A DNA stretch of 64,000 bases, from NCBI GenBank assembly GCA_021801795.1, contig JAJYXR010000031.1, positions 1 to 64,000 of the forward strand, in the 5' to 3' direction. The translations under genes were made by a program, and so were the position numbers. This document shows positions 51,526-58,849 of this stretch, piece by piece. The DNA is from Actinomycetes bacterium (GTDB lineage: Bacteria > Actinomycetota > Acidimicrobiia > Acidimicrobiales > JAJYXR01). Positions within the stretch are counted from its first letter, which is position 1, and every line of letters starts with the position of its first letter. The notes beneath the pieces are model-generated. The model was not told the DNA's origin and made no database searches. It saw only the letters and a program-made list of their open reading frames with translations.

Positions 51526-52659
51526 TCAGGGCCGGGGGCTGGGGGTTCCGTCGAGTATGCGCCGGACGGTCTCGATGGCCTGTTCTATACCCTCCTCCGC
51601 TACCAGCCTGTGTGCCAGGCAGGCGACGGCCACTGCCTTCACGTCGCCTGGCACCACATGGGACCTGTGGGAGATCACGGCATGAGCCCTCGCGGCCCTG
51701 AGAAGCCAGATCGTGGCCCGGGGGCTCGCTCCCAGGCGTATGCCCGGTGCGGTCCGGCTGGCCCTGGAGAGCTCGACCGCGTATGAGGCGATCGCGGGTG
51801 CCACGGGTATCGCTTCGGTTGCCCGTTGGGCATCGAGCCAGGCGGCCGGGCTGCAGACAGGGCCGAGGGAGTCGATGGCGTTTGATCCGGCCTGCCTCAG
51901 GGCGAGCCTGGCCTCGTCCTCCGGTGCCGGATAGCCGATCGAGGTGGCCAGGGCGAAGCGGTCCCGCTGGCTTTCCACCAGTGGGAAGGTTCCGAGCTCC
52001 GTGACCGGGTTCTGGGTGGCGAGAACCAGGTGGGGCCTCGGGAGTGGCCGCGTGAGGCCGTCCGCGCTGACCTGGCCCTCCTCCATCGCCTCCAGGAGCG
52101 CCGCCTGGGTTCTCGGAGGAGTCCGGTTCAGCTCGTCGAAGAGGACCACATCTGCGAACACCGGGCCTGGCCTGAACTGCCAGGTGCCGTCAGCGGGCGA
52201 GAACACCGAGACGCCGGTTACGTCGGAAGGCAGGAGGTCGGGGTGCCCCTGGATCCTGGCCAGGTTCCCGCCAAGGCTGATCGCCAGGCTGCGAGCGAGC
52301 ATGGTCTTGCCCACCCCAGGTACGTCCTCGATGAGCAGGTGGCCACCTGCCAGGCAGGCGATGACCGCCGCGGCAAGTGCACCAGGGGATCCGAGCACCA
52401 CCCTGGACAGGTTCCGCCCGAGCGCCTCGCCAAGCGTCATCGCCATCTCCACGCCAGCCTGACCCACGCCAGCCTGACCCACGCCAGCCTGACCCACGCC
52501 AGCCTGACCCACGCCGGGCCGTAGAGCGTCGCTGGCGGGCGCGGCGCGAGCCAGGTCGCTGGCAGCCGGGTCGCCGGACGCGGGCGCCGGTGGGCTGCCC
52601 TCGGTGCTATGAGCGGGGCTGGTGCCGGCCGGCCAAGTAGTTGGTTCCACGCCTGCCAC
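51526..52659 (-). CDS. MoxR-family AAA+ ATPase with repeat-bearing N terminus
   Basis: A 377-residue ATPase. The AAA core starts at MTLGEALGRNLSRVVLG (about 73 on). Walker A is EDVPGVGKTMLARSL, Walker B VVLFDELNRTPPRTQAALLE and sensor 1 LVLATQNPVTELGTFPL. The first 72 residues are low complexity with four GVGQA units and look added. The ATGs within MAM/MTLGEALG (near 52447-52441) may be the original start. It is the first gene of the MoxR-DUF58-TgpA operon. Confidence 0.92.
   Translation of the reverse strand: MAGVEPTTWPAGTSPAHSTEGSPPAPASGDPAASDLARAAPASDALRPGVGQAGVGQAGVGQAGVGQAGVEMAMTLGEALGRNLSRVVLGSPGALAAAVIACLAGGHLLIEDVPGVGKTMLARSLAISLGGNLARIQGHPDLLPSDVTGVSVFSPADGTWQFRPGPVFADVVLFDELNRTPPRTQAALLEAMEEGQVSADGLTRPLPRPHLVLATQNPVTELGTFPLVESQRDRFALATSIGYPAPEDEARLALRQAGSNAIDSLGPVCSPAAWLDAQRATEAIPVAPAIASYAVELSRASRTAPGIRLGASPRATIWLLRAARAHAVISHRSHVVPGDVKAVAVACLAHRLVAEEGIEQAIETVRRILDGTPSPRP
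52451..52510 (-). repeat. 15-bp tandem repeat in the MoxR N-terminal region
   Basis: Four perfect copies (52451, 52466, 52481, 52496) of ACGCCAGCCTGACCC on the plus strand, read on the minus strand as GVGQA. It lies just upstream of the conserved ATPase core and keeps frame. Confidence 0.95.
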
Positions 52660-52722
52660 CCTACCGGTTTACCTGTTCACAGGCAGTACGGACTGCCATT
52701 TCAAGTGTCCTGGTGCCAGGAC

Positions 52723-54180
52723 TCAGAAATCCAGTGCTGACAGCTCGGGTATGGTCCTGAGCGAGCGCTCTCTCGCCTGGAGCCACCTGGCGCGCCTGGC
52801 CTGGCGGTCGGCCTCTGTCCGGGCAGGCTCTAGGACGCGGCTGGGGGACCAGAGGGAGGAGACCTCCTCCTCGCCTGACCAGACGCCGGTGGCGATGCCC
52901 GCGAGGTAGGCCGCTCCGAGGGTGGTGGCCTCGGTCAGCGGGGCGACCTCGACAGGCCGTCCTATGGCATCTGCGAGGGATTGGACGAAGGTGGCGTTCG
53001 CGCACATCCCCCCGTCGACTCTGAGGCTGCTCACCTCTAGACCGGTATCGGCCTCGGCTGCTTCCAGTAAGTCGGCGCCCCGGTGGGCGATCCCATCCAG
53101 CACGGCGCGTACCACCTCGGCACGTCCGGTCCCGCGGGTGAGGCCGATCAGGGTGCCGCGGGCACCGAAGTCCCACAGTGGCGTGCCTATTCCCATGAGC
53201 GCGGGCACGAACCAGACGTCTGCGTCGGGAGCCCCAGCGCCAGCCAGATCGTCGGACTGTGCGACATCGGAGATGATGCCGAGGTCGTCCCGGAGCCACT
53301 CCACGCAGCTGCCGGCCGATAGCATCAGTGCTTCGACTCCCCAGGTCAGATGCTTGTCGCGTTTCCAGGCCACTATGGGGATGGTGCCCGATGGTCCCCG
53401 TGCGGGGAAAGCCGGCCGCTGGGACCCTACACAGCAGTCGAGCATGCCGCCGGTGCCGAAGGTGGCCTTGGCCATACCCGGTAGGGTGCATCCCTGCCCG
53501 AACAGGGAGGCCTGCTGGTCGCCGACGATCCCGGCAATGGGTGGGGCGCCGTCGAGGGCGGTGGCCGGCCCCAGGGTCGCGGAGGAGTCCACGAGCTCCG
53601 GCAGCACCGATAGGGGTATCCGGAGGGCCTCGAGCACCCGGTGGTCCCAACCGGATCCGTCGGCCTCGAGCATTCCGGTGACCCCAGCGTTGGTGGCATC
53701 GGTGACGTGCAGGGAGCCCTCGGAGAGGATCCAGGCGACCCATGTGTCGACGGTACCGAAGCACAGGTCGCGCTCGCGACCAGGGTCGGCCATGTCGAGG
53801 AGCATTGCCAGCTTCGTAGCCGAGGCATTCGGAGCCAGGCGTATCCCATCGGCCTGGAGGGCAAGGCAGGTTCCCACGGTACGCAGGTCCTGCCAACCGA
53901 TTCCAGGGCCGACAGGCTGTCCGGAGGAGCGCTCCCAGACGATGGTGGAGGCTCGCTGGTTCGCTATCCCGACTGCCTGCACCGGGCCGCCATCAGCTAG
54001 GGCACGGGCCGCGACCTGGTGGACCGCGGATGCCATCGCGAGAGGGTCTATCTCGACTAACCCCGGCGCCGGGGTGGCAGGGAGCACGGGAAGGTGGTGA
54101 ATGTGGTCGACCGAGGCGTCGGGACGGACGACAGCCGCACGTACACCGGAGGTGCCGACGTCTACCACCAGGACGCTCAT
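52723..54180 (-). CDS. glpK: Glycerol kinase-like FGGY carbohydrate kinase
   Basis: A 485-residue FGGY-family kinase. The N-terminal VLVVDVGTSGVRAAVV, the substrate region GIANQRASTIVWERSSGQPV (20 residues), WQDLRT, VGDQQASLFGQGC and KATFGTGGMLDCCVG follow the glycerol kinase plan. The signature MGIGTPLWDFGARGTLIGLT lies in the second half. It is translationally coupled to the FAD oxidase (ATGA) and lies in one operon with glpD, so phosphorylation of glycerol to G3P is very likely, though another triose or polyol cannot be excluded. The open frame continuing upstream to 54723 is a shadow. Confidence 0.9.
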   Translation of the reverse strand: MSVLVVDVGTSGVRAAVVRPDASVDHIHHLPVLPATPAPGLVEIDPLAMASAVHQVAARALADGGPVQAVGIANQRASTIVWERSSGQPVGPGIGWQDLRTVGTCLALQADGIRLAPNASATKLAMLLDMADPGRERDLCFGTVDTWVAWILSEGSLHVTDATNAGVTGMLEADGSGWDHRVLEALRIPLSVLPELVDSSATLGPATALDGAPPIAGIVGDQQASLFGQGCTLPGMAKATFGTGGMLDCCVGSQRPAFPARGPSGTIPIVAWKRDKHLTWGVEALMLSAGSCVEWLRDDLGIISDVAQSDDLAGAGAPDADVWFVPALMGIGTPLWDFGARGTLIGLTRGTGRAEVVRAVLDGIAHRGADLLEAAEADTGLEVSSLRVDGGMCANATFVQSLADAIGRPVEVAPLTEATTLGAAYLAGIATGVWSGEEEVSSLWSPSRVLEPARTEADRQARRARWLQARERSLRTIPELSALDF

Positions 54181-55760
54181 GGCCAGGCCACCTCGCCGAA
54201 GTCGCAGGGCAGGCCGAGCTTTCCTGGGTTCATGATCCCCTTCGGGTCCAGCGCGCGCTTTATCGAGCTGAGCACGCCGAAGCTCTCGCCGATGGCAGGC
54301 TCGAGGAAGCGGGATCTGTTCAGGCCGATCCCGTGGTGGTGGCTTATGGCTGCCCCGTAGTCCGTGACCACCTCCATCACGGCTCGCCAGGCAGCGTTGT
54401 AATAACTTTCCTCCCAGCTGGCGTCCTTCCACGAGAAGGAGCCGTCGGGGGAGCGGCCTGCGAAGGTGAAGTAGATGCAGGCGCCGTCCAGGTACGAGTG
54501 GGACTGGTGAGCGGATGCGACCAGGGTGCCCTCCAGCTCTCCCAGGGCCCCGACACAGGATTCGTATAGGGAGCTCAGAGAAGACCATCGGCCGGCCACC
54601 TCTATGGTGTCCACGACCACCCCGGACTGGTAGAGGGGGGCGAGGGCGGACACGTCGTTCCTGTGCGCCAGCCACCTCGCGACCAGCGAGTCGTCGAGAC
54701 GGCTTGCACCGCCGCCAATGCACTCCCGATCCACGATCGCGTCGGTGGCCTCCAGGATCGCCGGCTCTGCCTCGTCCAGCACCAGCAGCAGGGAGGTCCC
54801 GGTGACGCCGAAGTTCCGCTCGGACTCGGCCGGGTCATAGAGGCGCAGCACGGCCGGCGTGCTCCCGGCGCGCAGGATCCTCCTGCAGGCGTCCAGGCCA
54901 TCGGCGAAGGAACCGAACCCGTAGGCGCGCCGGGTCTCCGCGGGGGGCAGCGGATGCAGCCTCAGCCATGCGCTGGTCACCACGCCGAAGGTTCCTTCGG
55001 AGCCGACGAACACCTGGGTGAGGTCGGGTCCCATGGCCGCCCTCGGGGAGGCAGTGCCGGTGTGCACCACGCGGCCGTCTGCCAGGACCACCTCGAGGCC
55101 GAGCACCATGTCCTCGATCTTGCCGTAGCGGGTGGAGTACTGACCTGCTCCCCTGCAGGCGATCCAGCCACCCAGCGTGGACAGGTCCATGGACTGGGGC
55201 CAGTGCCCCAGGGTCAGCCCCTCGGCCCTCAGCGCCGCCTCCAGGTCCGGCCCGAAGGTGCCCGCAGCGACCCTCGCCACCAGCGAGTCGTGGTCGAGGT
55301 CGATGACCCCGCTCATGGCGGTCGTGTCCAGGGCTACGCCGCCGAAGACCGGCACGCTCCCTCCGCATACGCCTGAGCGTCCTGCCAGCGGGGTGATCGG
55401 CACCCCCGCGTCGTTACAGGCGGCGAGGACGCCACTGACCTGGTCGGTGCTCCCTGGCCGGGCAAGGGCTGCTGCACGGGCGGGAACCTGGCCCCCCAGT
55501 GCCCACCCGATGCTGATCGGCCACCAGTCGCGCCCTGCCTCCGCCAGCTCGGCAGGGGAAGTCGTCAGCTCATCGCATATGGCGCTGAGACGACCGACCA
55601 GGGCCGGATCGGGGTCCAGGCGGGTACCGCCTAGGCGTTCCGATGCTGTTTCTGGCGACCCATCGATGGCAACCGGTGCTCTGGGAGCGATGGTGGCAGC
55701 CCCCACATGCTGCTGTGCTCGGTCCTCGGGGGGCTCGCCGGCGGGGGATGCTGGTTTCAC
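54177..55760 (-). CDS. FAD-linked oxidase, alkyl-DHAP synthase-like
   Basis: A 527-residue flavoprotein of the VAO/FAD-binding-4 class. The FAD loop reads ITPLAGRSGVCGGSVPV, and STLGGWIACRGAGQYSTRYG, GSEGTFGVVTSAWLRL, a C-terminal HHHGIGLNRSRFLE and DPKGIMNPGKLGLP follow. HHHGIG is shared with alkyl-dihydroxyacetonephosphate synthase, so ether-lipid synthesis or oxidation of a glycerol-derived acid are possible. It lies between glpD and glpK. The GTG start at 55760 lies in the last copy of a 50-bp tandem repeat; the first 35 residues are unconserved-looking. Confidence 0.88.
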   Translation of the reverse strand: MKPASPAGEPPEDRAQQHVGAATIAPRAPVAIDGSPETASERLGGTRLDPDPALVGRLSAICDELTTSPAELAEAGRDWWPISIGWALGGQVPARAAALARPGSTDQVSGVLAACNDAGVPITPLAGRSGVCGGSVPVFGGVALDTTAMSGVIDLDHDSLVARVAAGTFGPDLEAALRAEGLTLGHWPQSMDLSTLGGWIACRGAGQYSTRYGKIEDMVLGLEVVLADGRVVHTGTASPRAAMGPDLTQVFVGSEGTFGVVTSAWLRLHPLPPAETRRAYGFGSFADGLDACRRILRAGSTPAVLRLYDPAESERNFGVTGTSLLLVLDEAEPAILEATDAIVDRECIGGGASRLDDSLVARWLAHRNDVSALAPLYQSGVVVDTIEVAGRWSSLSSLYESCVGALGELEGTLVASAHQSHSYLDGACIYFTFAGRSPDGSFSWKDASWEESYYNAAWRAVMEVVTDYGAAISHHHGIGLNRSRFLEPAIGESFGVLSSIKRALDPKGIMNPGKLGLPCDFGEVAWP

Positions 55761-55810
55761 GGCTGTGCTCGGTCCTCGGGGGGCTGGCCGGCGGGGGATG
55801 CTGGTTTCAC
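55757..55810 (-). CDS. Possible 17-residue mini-ORF 2 in the glpD-oxidase chain
   Basis: Same 17-residue peptide as mini-ORF 1. Its GTG (55810) overlaps the stop of mini-ORF 1, and its TGA (55757-55759) overlaps the oxidase GTG at 55760. The oxidase N terminus repeats the same peptide with one change (Gln9 to Glu). Confidence 0.35.
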   Translation of the reverse strand: MKPASPAGQPPEDRAQP

Positions 55811-55860
55811 GGCTGTGCTCGGTCCTCGGGGGGCTGGCCGGCGGGGGATGCTGGTTTCAC
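55807..55860 (-). CDS. Possible 17-residue mini-ORF 1 in the glpD-oxidase chain
   Basis: GTG start overlapping the glpD stop, then a peptide MKPASPAGQPPEDRAQP, then TGA overlapping the next GTG. No independent Shine-Dalgarno site is visible; translation would depend on coupling. It probably exists only to pass ribosomes on, or is a by-product of repeat expansion. Confidence 0.35.
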   Translation of the reverse strand: MKPASPAGQPPEDRAQP

Positions 55861-57620
55861 GGTCGTGATAGATCGAGACCCGCGGCCGACCATTCCCTGC
55901 GGGTAGCCTCTGCGAAGGCGGCGGCCTGGGAGGTCGCGTCGTCGGTGCTCATCCCTAGCTCCGCGGCGACGAGCTGCGCTATCTCCCCGGCAGCACAAAC
56001 CGTGTCGGCTGCCCGGCGGATCACCGCGCGGGTGCGGCGCGCCAGCAGGTCGTCAAGCGTGAGCGCCATCTCGTGTCGGACTGCCCAGAGGGCCTCGACT
56101 CGCAGGTGGGGCAGCCCCTCGACGAGGGGCGCGAGAAGTGCAGTATCCCCCTTGGCGAGGGCCAGCACATCTGGTGCCTCGGTGCCGTACCGCCCTATCA
56201 GGCACGACCAGGTGGCCTCGTCTACTCCGGAGTCCTTGGCTGCTCCGGCTGAGCCGAGCTCCTCGAGGCGGCTGGCGTCCGAGGACCCCCTGATGGCGAG
56301 CCGAGCTGTCACGCTCTTCGAGGCTACACCTGGGACAGTGGAGCCGAGCAGACCCGCAGCAGCGTCCACGGTATCCTCGGCCATCCTCCTGTAGGTGGTG
56401 AGCTTGCCACCGGTGACGGTCACCAGGCCGCTTGGCGACACCCGCACCTTGTGCCTCCTGGACAGGTCGGCAGTTCTGGCGCTGGGTGCCCGGCCGGTAT
56501 TGCTGGGTGCCAGCAGTGGCCGGAGCCCCGCCCATATTCCGGTGACGTCATCGCGTGTCACCGGTGTGGTCAGCAGCGCGGAGGCTGCGTCGATGAGGTA
56601 GTCGACGTCCTCGGGCGTGCAGAGAGGGCCATCGAGCGGACCGTCGAAGTCGGTGTCGGTGGTCCCTATGTACACGTCTCCGCCGTCTGGCCACGGCACC
56701 ATGAAGATCGACCGTCGGTCTCGCCTCACCGGCAGCACCGCAGCTATGTCGGCAGGTATCTTCGAGCGGGGGAAGCTGAGGTGTATGCCCTTGGCAGGAC
56801 GCAGGGAGTGGGGATGGGTGGCCTCGTCCAGAGCGCGGATGTCGTCGGCCCATACCCCAGTGGCGTTGACGACTACCGAAGCGGACACCTCGATCTCGCT
56901 GGCAGTGCCACCGTTACCGCCACCGCGACCTTTACCGGGCCCGGGAGCCGTGGGCCGCACCTTCGCACCCCGCACCGCACCGCTCGAGTCGTGTAGGAGG
57001 CCGGTCACCTCGACGTAGTTCGCGGCGACTGCTCCGAAGTCGAGTGCAGCGGTGCGGACTATGGATAACGTCAGGCGTGCGTCATCGGCCCTGGCATCGA
57101 AGTACAGGAATCCTGCCGCCAGGTGGTCGGTACGCAGGGTCGGTAAGTGTCCCTCGACGGCGCTCCTGGTGATCCGCTGGTGACGTTTGCCTATTCTCAG
57201 GCCACCGGTCAGGTCGTACAGCCACAGGGCAGTCGAGTAGGTGCGTGCCACGTTCCGGTTCACCATGCCTTCCCGACCGAAGAGGGGTATGAGGAATGGG
57301 AGAGGGGACACCAGATGGGAAGCGTTGTCGAGCAGCCTCTGGCGCTCGTGGAGTGCTTCGTAGACCAGCCGGAAGTCGTGCTGCTGGAGGTAACGCAGCC
57401 CGCCGTGGACCATCTTGGAGGACTTGGAGGATGTCCCGGATGCGAAGTCGTGGCGTTCTACCAGCGCAGTACGCAGTCCGCGCGATGCGGCATCCAGCGC
57501 CACGCCCGCCCCGGTTATGCCCCCGCCCACTACCAGGACGTCGAATCTCTCGTCGGCCAGGCGTTCGAGCATGCGAGACCGCTCGAAGCCTCCTGGTCTG
57601 CCTGGGGGAGGCGAAGGCAC
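55857..57620 (-). CDS. glpD: FAD-dependent glycerol-3-phosphate dehydrogenase
   Basis: A 587-residue membrane-associated flavoprotein that oxidises G3P to DHAP. The FAD motif is VLVVGGGITGAGVALDAASR, followed by ERHDFASGTSSKSSKMVHGG (20 residues), LRYLQQHDF, WPDGGDVYIGTTDTDFDG and VTGGKLTTYRRMAED. A C-terminal helical domain is present. About 15 residues (PGPGKGRGGGNGG) form a low-complexity insert near residue 230. GTG 57620 or ATG 57572 may be the start; the latter has GGAGG upstream. The stop TGA overlaps the first GTG of the mini-ORF repeat. Confidence 0.94.
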   Translation of the reverse strand: MPSPPPGRPGGFERSRMLERLADERFDVLVVGGGITGAGVALDAASRGLRTALVERHDFASGTSSKSSKMVHGGLRYLQQHDFRLVYEALHERQRLLDNASHLVSPLPFLIPLFGREGMVNRNVARTYSTALWLYDLTGGLRIGKRHQRITRSAVEGHLPTLRTDHLAAGFLYFDARADDARLTLSIVRTAALDFGAVAANYVEVTGLLHDSSGAVRGAKVRPTAPGPGKGRGGGNGGTASEIEVSASVVVNATGVWADDIRALDEATHPHSLRPAKGIHLSFPRSKIPADIAAVLPVRRDRRSIFMVPWPDGGDVYIGTTDTDFDGPLDGPLCTPEDVDYLIDAASALLTTPVTRDDVTGIWAGLRPLLAPSNTGRAPSARTADLSRRHKVRVSPSGLVTVTGGKLTTYRRMAEDTVDAAAGLLGSTVPGVASKSVTARLAIRGSSDASRLEELGSAGAAKDSGVDEATWSCLIGRYGTEAPDVLALAKGDTALLAPLVEGLPHLRVEALWAVRHEMALTLDDLLARRTRAVIRRAADTVCAAGEIAQLVAAELGMSTDDATSQAAAFAEATRREWSAAGLDLSRP

Positions 57621-57664
57621 CAGCTAAGCCTGCCACAGTGCCGGCGAGCACATATCGTAAGTAC

Positions 57665-57694
57665 TTGTCAATCAATAATCCTTGGTATAGGATT
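57665..57694. promoter_or_regulatory. Promoter with inverted-repeat operator between glpD and fur/perR
   Basis: TTGTCA (57665-57670) and TATAGG (57686-57691), 15 bp apart, resemble -35 and -10 boxes for the Fur-family gene at 57704. An inverted repeat AATCCT-N6-AGGATT (57677-57694) covers the -10, as expected for an autoregulatory Fur/PerR site. The region is AT-rich compared with its surroundings. Confidence 0.55.
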
Positions 57695-57703
57695 CTGGTT
57701 GAC

Positions 57704-58150
57704 ATGAGATCACCGGACGACCTGACGAAGCTCTTTCGTTCGACTGGCCGTAAGGTGACACCCCAGCGCCAGTGCATCTTTCGCATTCTCCAGGGCGATG
57801 CCACCCACCCGACTGCCGAGTCGGTCTACATGGCTGCACGATCGGAGATGGAGACGATCTCGCTGAAGACCGTGTACCAGACCCTCCACGAGCTGGCGGC
57901 TCTGGGCCAGCTCGTGCCCATGGACGTCGGAACCGGCACCACGCGCTTCGACCCCAATGTGGAAGAGTCGCACCACCACCTGGTATGCAGGTCATGTGGA
58001 AAGGTCCGTGATCTGTTCGCAGACTTCAGCGGGCTGAAGGTGCCGCCGGGCGCAGGGGAAGGATTCGAGGTCGGTGAGGCAGAGGTGGTATTCCGTGGAC
58101 TCTGCGACGAGTGCCTGAGGAGCGAGCCCCAGCAGCTAGCTGCCCCATGA
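57704..58150 (+). CDS. Fur family transcriptional regulator (PerR-like)
   Basis: A 148-residue metalloregulator. The winged helix contains GRKVTPQRQCIFRILQGDAT and TISLKTVYQTLHELAALGQL (20 residues). HHHLVCRSCGKVRDLF is the dimerisation/metal region, and a second Cys pair, CDECLR, completes the structural zinc site. ATG 57704 lies about 12 bp after the putative -10. With rubrerythrin downstream, a peroxide-sensing PerR role is more likely than iron uptake control, but this is inference. The frame stays open upstream to 57296, which is not coding. Confidence 0.93.
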   Translation: MRSPDDLTKLFRSTGRKVTPQRQCIFRILQGDATHPTAESVYMAARSEMETISLKTVYQTLHELAALGQLVPMDVGTGTTRFDPNVEESHHHLVCRSCGKVRDLFADFSGLKVPPGAGEGFEVGEAEVVFRGLCDECLRSEPQQLAAP

Positions 58151-58237
58151 GTCTCGCCTCCGGGCGAGCCTGCTGCACCCGGCCGAGGCGCAGCGAAAAT
58201 CTAGACATAGAAACCATCCAGATAAAAGGAGACAACA

Positions 58238-58660
58238 GTGGCACCTGCACTAAAGGGAACAAAGACGGAGGAGAACCTGAAGGCAGCCTTTGCCGGAGAG
58301 AGCCAGGCGAACCGTCGCTACCTCTACTTCGCGCAGAAGGCCGACGTGGAAGGCTACCCGGACATCGCGGCCCTCTTCCGTTCGGTTGCCGAAGGAGAGA
58401 CCGGTCATGCTTTCGGGCACTTCGACTTCCTGGCCGAGGTGGGTGACCCCGTGACCGGCGTGCCGGTCGGACCCACGGAGGACAACCTGAAGTCGGCCAT
58501 CGAGGGCGAGACCTACGAGTACACGGAGATGTACCCGGGATTCGCGCGCGTCGCTCGTGAGGAGGGACTCGAGGAGATCGGGGAGTGGCTGGAGACGCTT
58601 GCGAAGGCCGAGAAGAGCCACGCGGGGCGCTTTACGGAGGGCCTGAAGTCGCTCGCCTGA
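58238..58660 (+). CDS. Rubrerythrin (diiron domain only)
   Basis: A 140-residue ferritin-like diiron protein that reduces peroxide. Ligand-bearing segments are FAGESQANRRYLYFAQKAD, EGETGHAFGHFDFL, IEGETYEYTEMYPGFARVAR (20 residues) and KAEKSHAGRF. The C-terminal rubredoxin domain of classical rubrerythrins is absent, so electrons must come from a partner; the Fe-S protein downstream is a candidate. GTG 58238 is preceded by AAAAGGAG. Its position after a Fur/PerR gene suggests peroxide control. Confidence 0.93.
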   Translation: MAPALKGTKTEENLKAAFAGESQANRRYLYFAQKADVEGYPDIAALFRSVAEGETGHAFGHFDFLAEVGDPVTGVPVGPTEDNLKSAIEGETYEYTEMYPGFARVAREEGLEEIGEWLETLAKAEKSHAGRFTEGLKSLA

Positions 58661-58741
58661 GTCAGGCACCGATCCGGCGTACCACTGTATCGACCGGTGG
58701 CCAGATGTCGAAGAGGCACGGTGCACCAAGGAGTCTTTGCG

Positions 58742-58849
58742 ATGACAAGATCGCGCTCCGCGAGCCCCTGGCTTCAGCCATGGGGTCAAGGCGGCGCTGG
58801 CGGCGTAGCCGCCTATCAACGTCAGTGTCACCCCCTCCACATAGGATGA
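58742..58849 (+). pseudogene. Original start of the CCG Fe-S gene, cut off by the IS605-like element
   Basis: AAGGAG (58728-58733) stands 8 bp before ATG 58742, a strong ribosome site. The frame reads ATG ACA and then runs into the element for 33 more codons, ending at TGA 58847-58849. That TGA overlaps the TnpB ATG (ATGA). Removing 58748-59789 joins ATG ACA to AGA GTC ACC TAC, giving MTRVTYNPSEPGY, a natural beginning for the Fe-S protein. The site is therefore the displaced host start. The 35-residue product itself looks meaningless. Confidence 0.75.

Larger units (their letters stand above)
55712..55861 (-). repeat. Three 50-bp tandem repeats at the glpD/oxidase junction, each a GTGA-linked mini-ORF
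   Basis: Copies at 55712, 55762 and 55812 differ by a single base. On the minus strand each begins GTGAAACCAGCATCC. The period of 50 equals 18 codons (54 bp) minus a 4-bp overlap, so each copy reads GTG to TGA and its TGA overlaps the next GTG. glpD's own TGA (55857) overlaps the first GTG (55860). The last copy reads straight into the oxidase gene. Confidence 0.95.
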
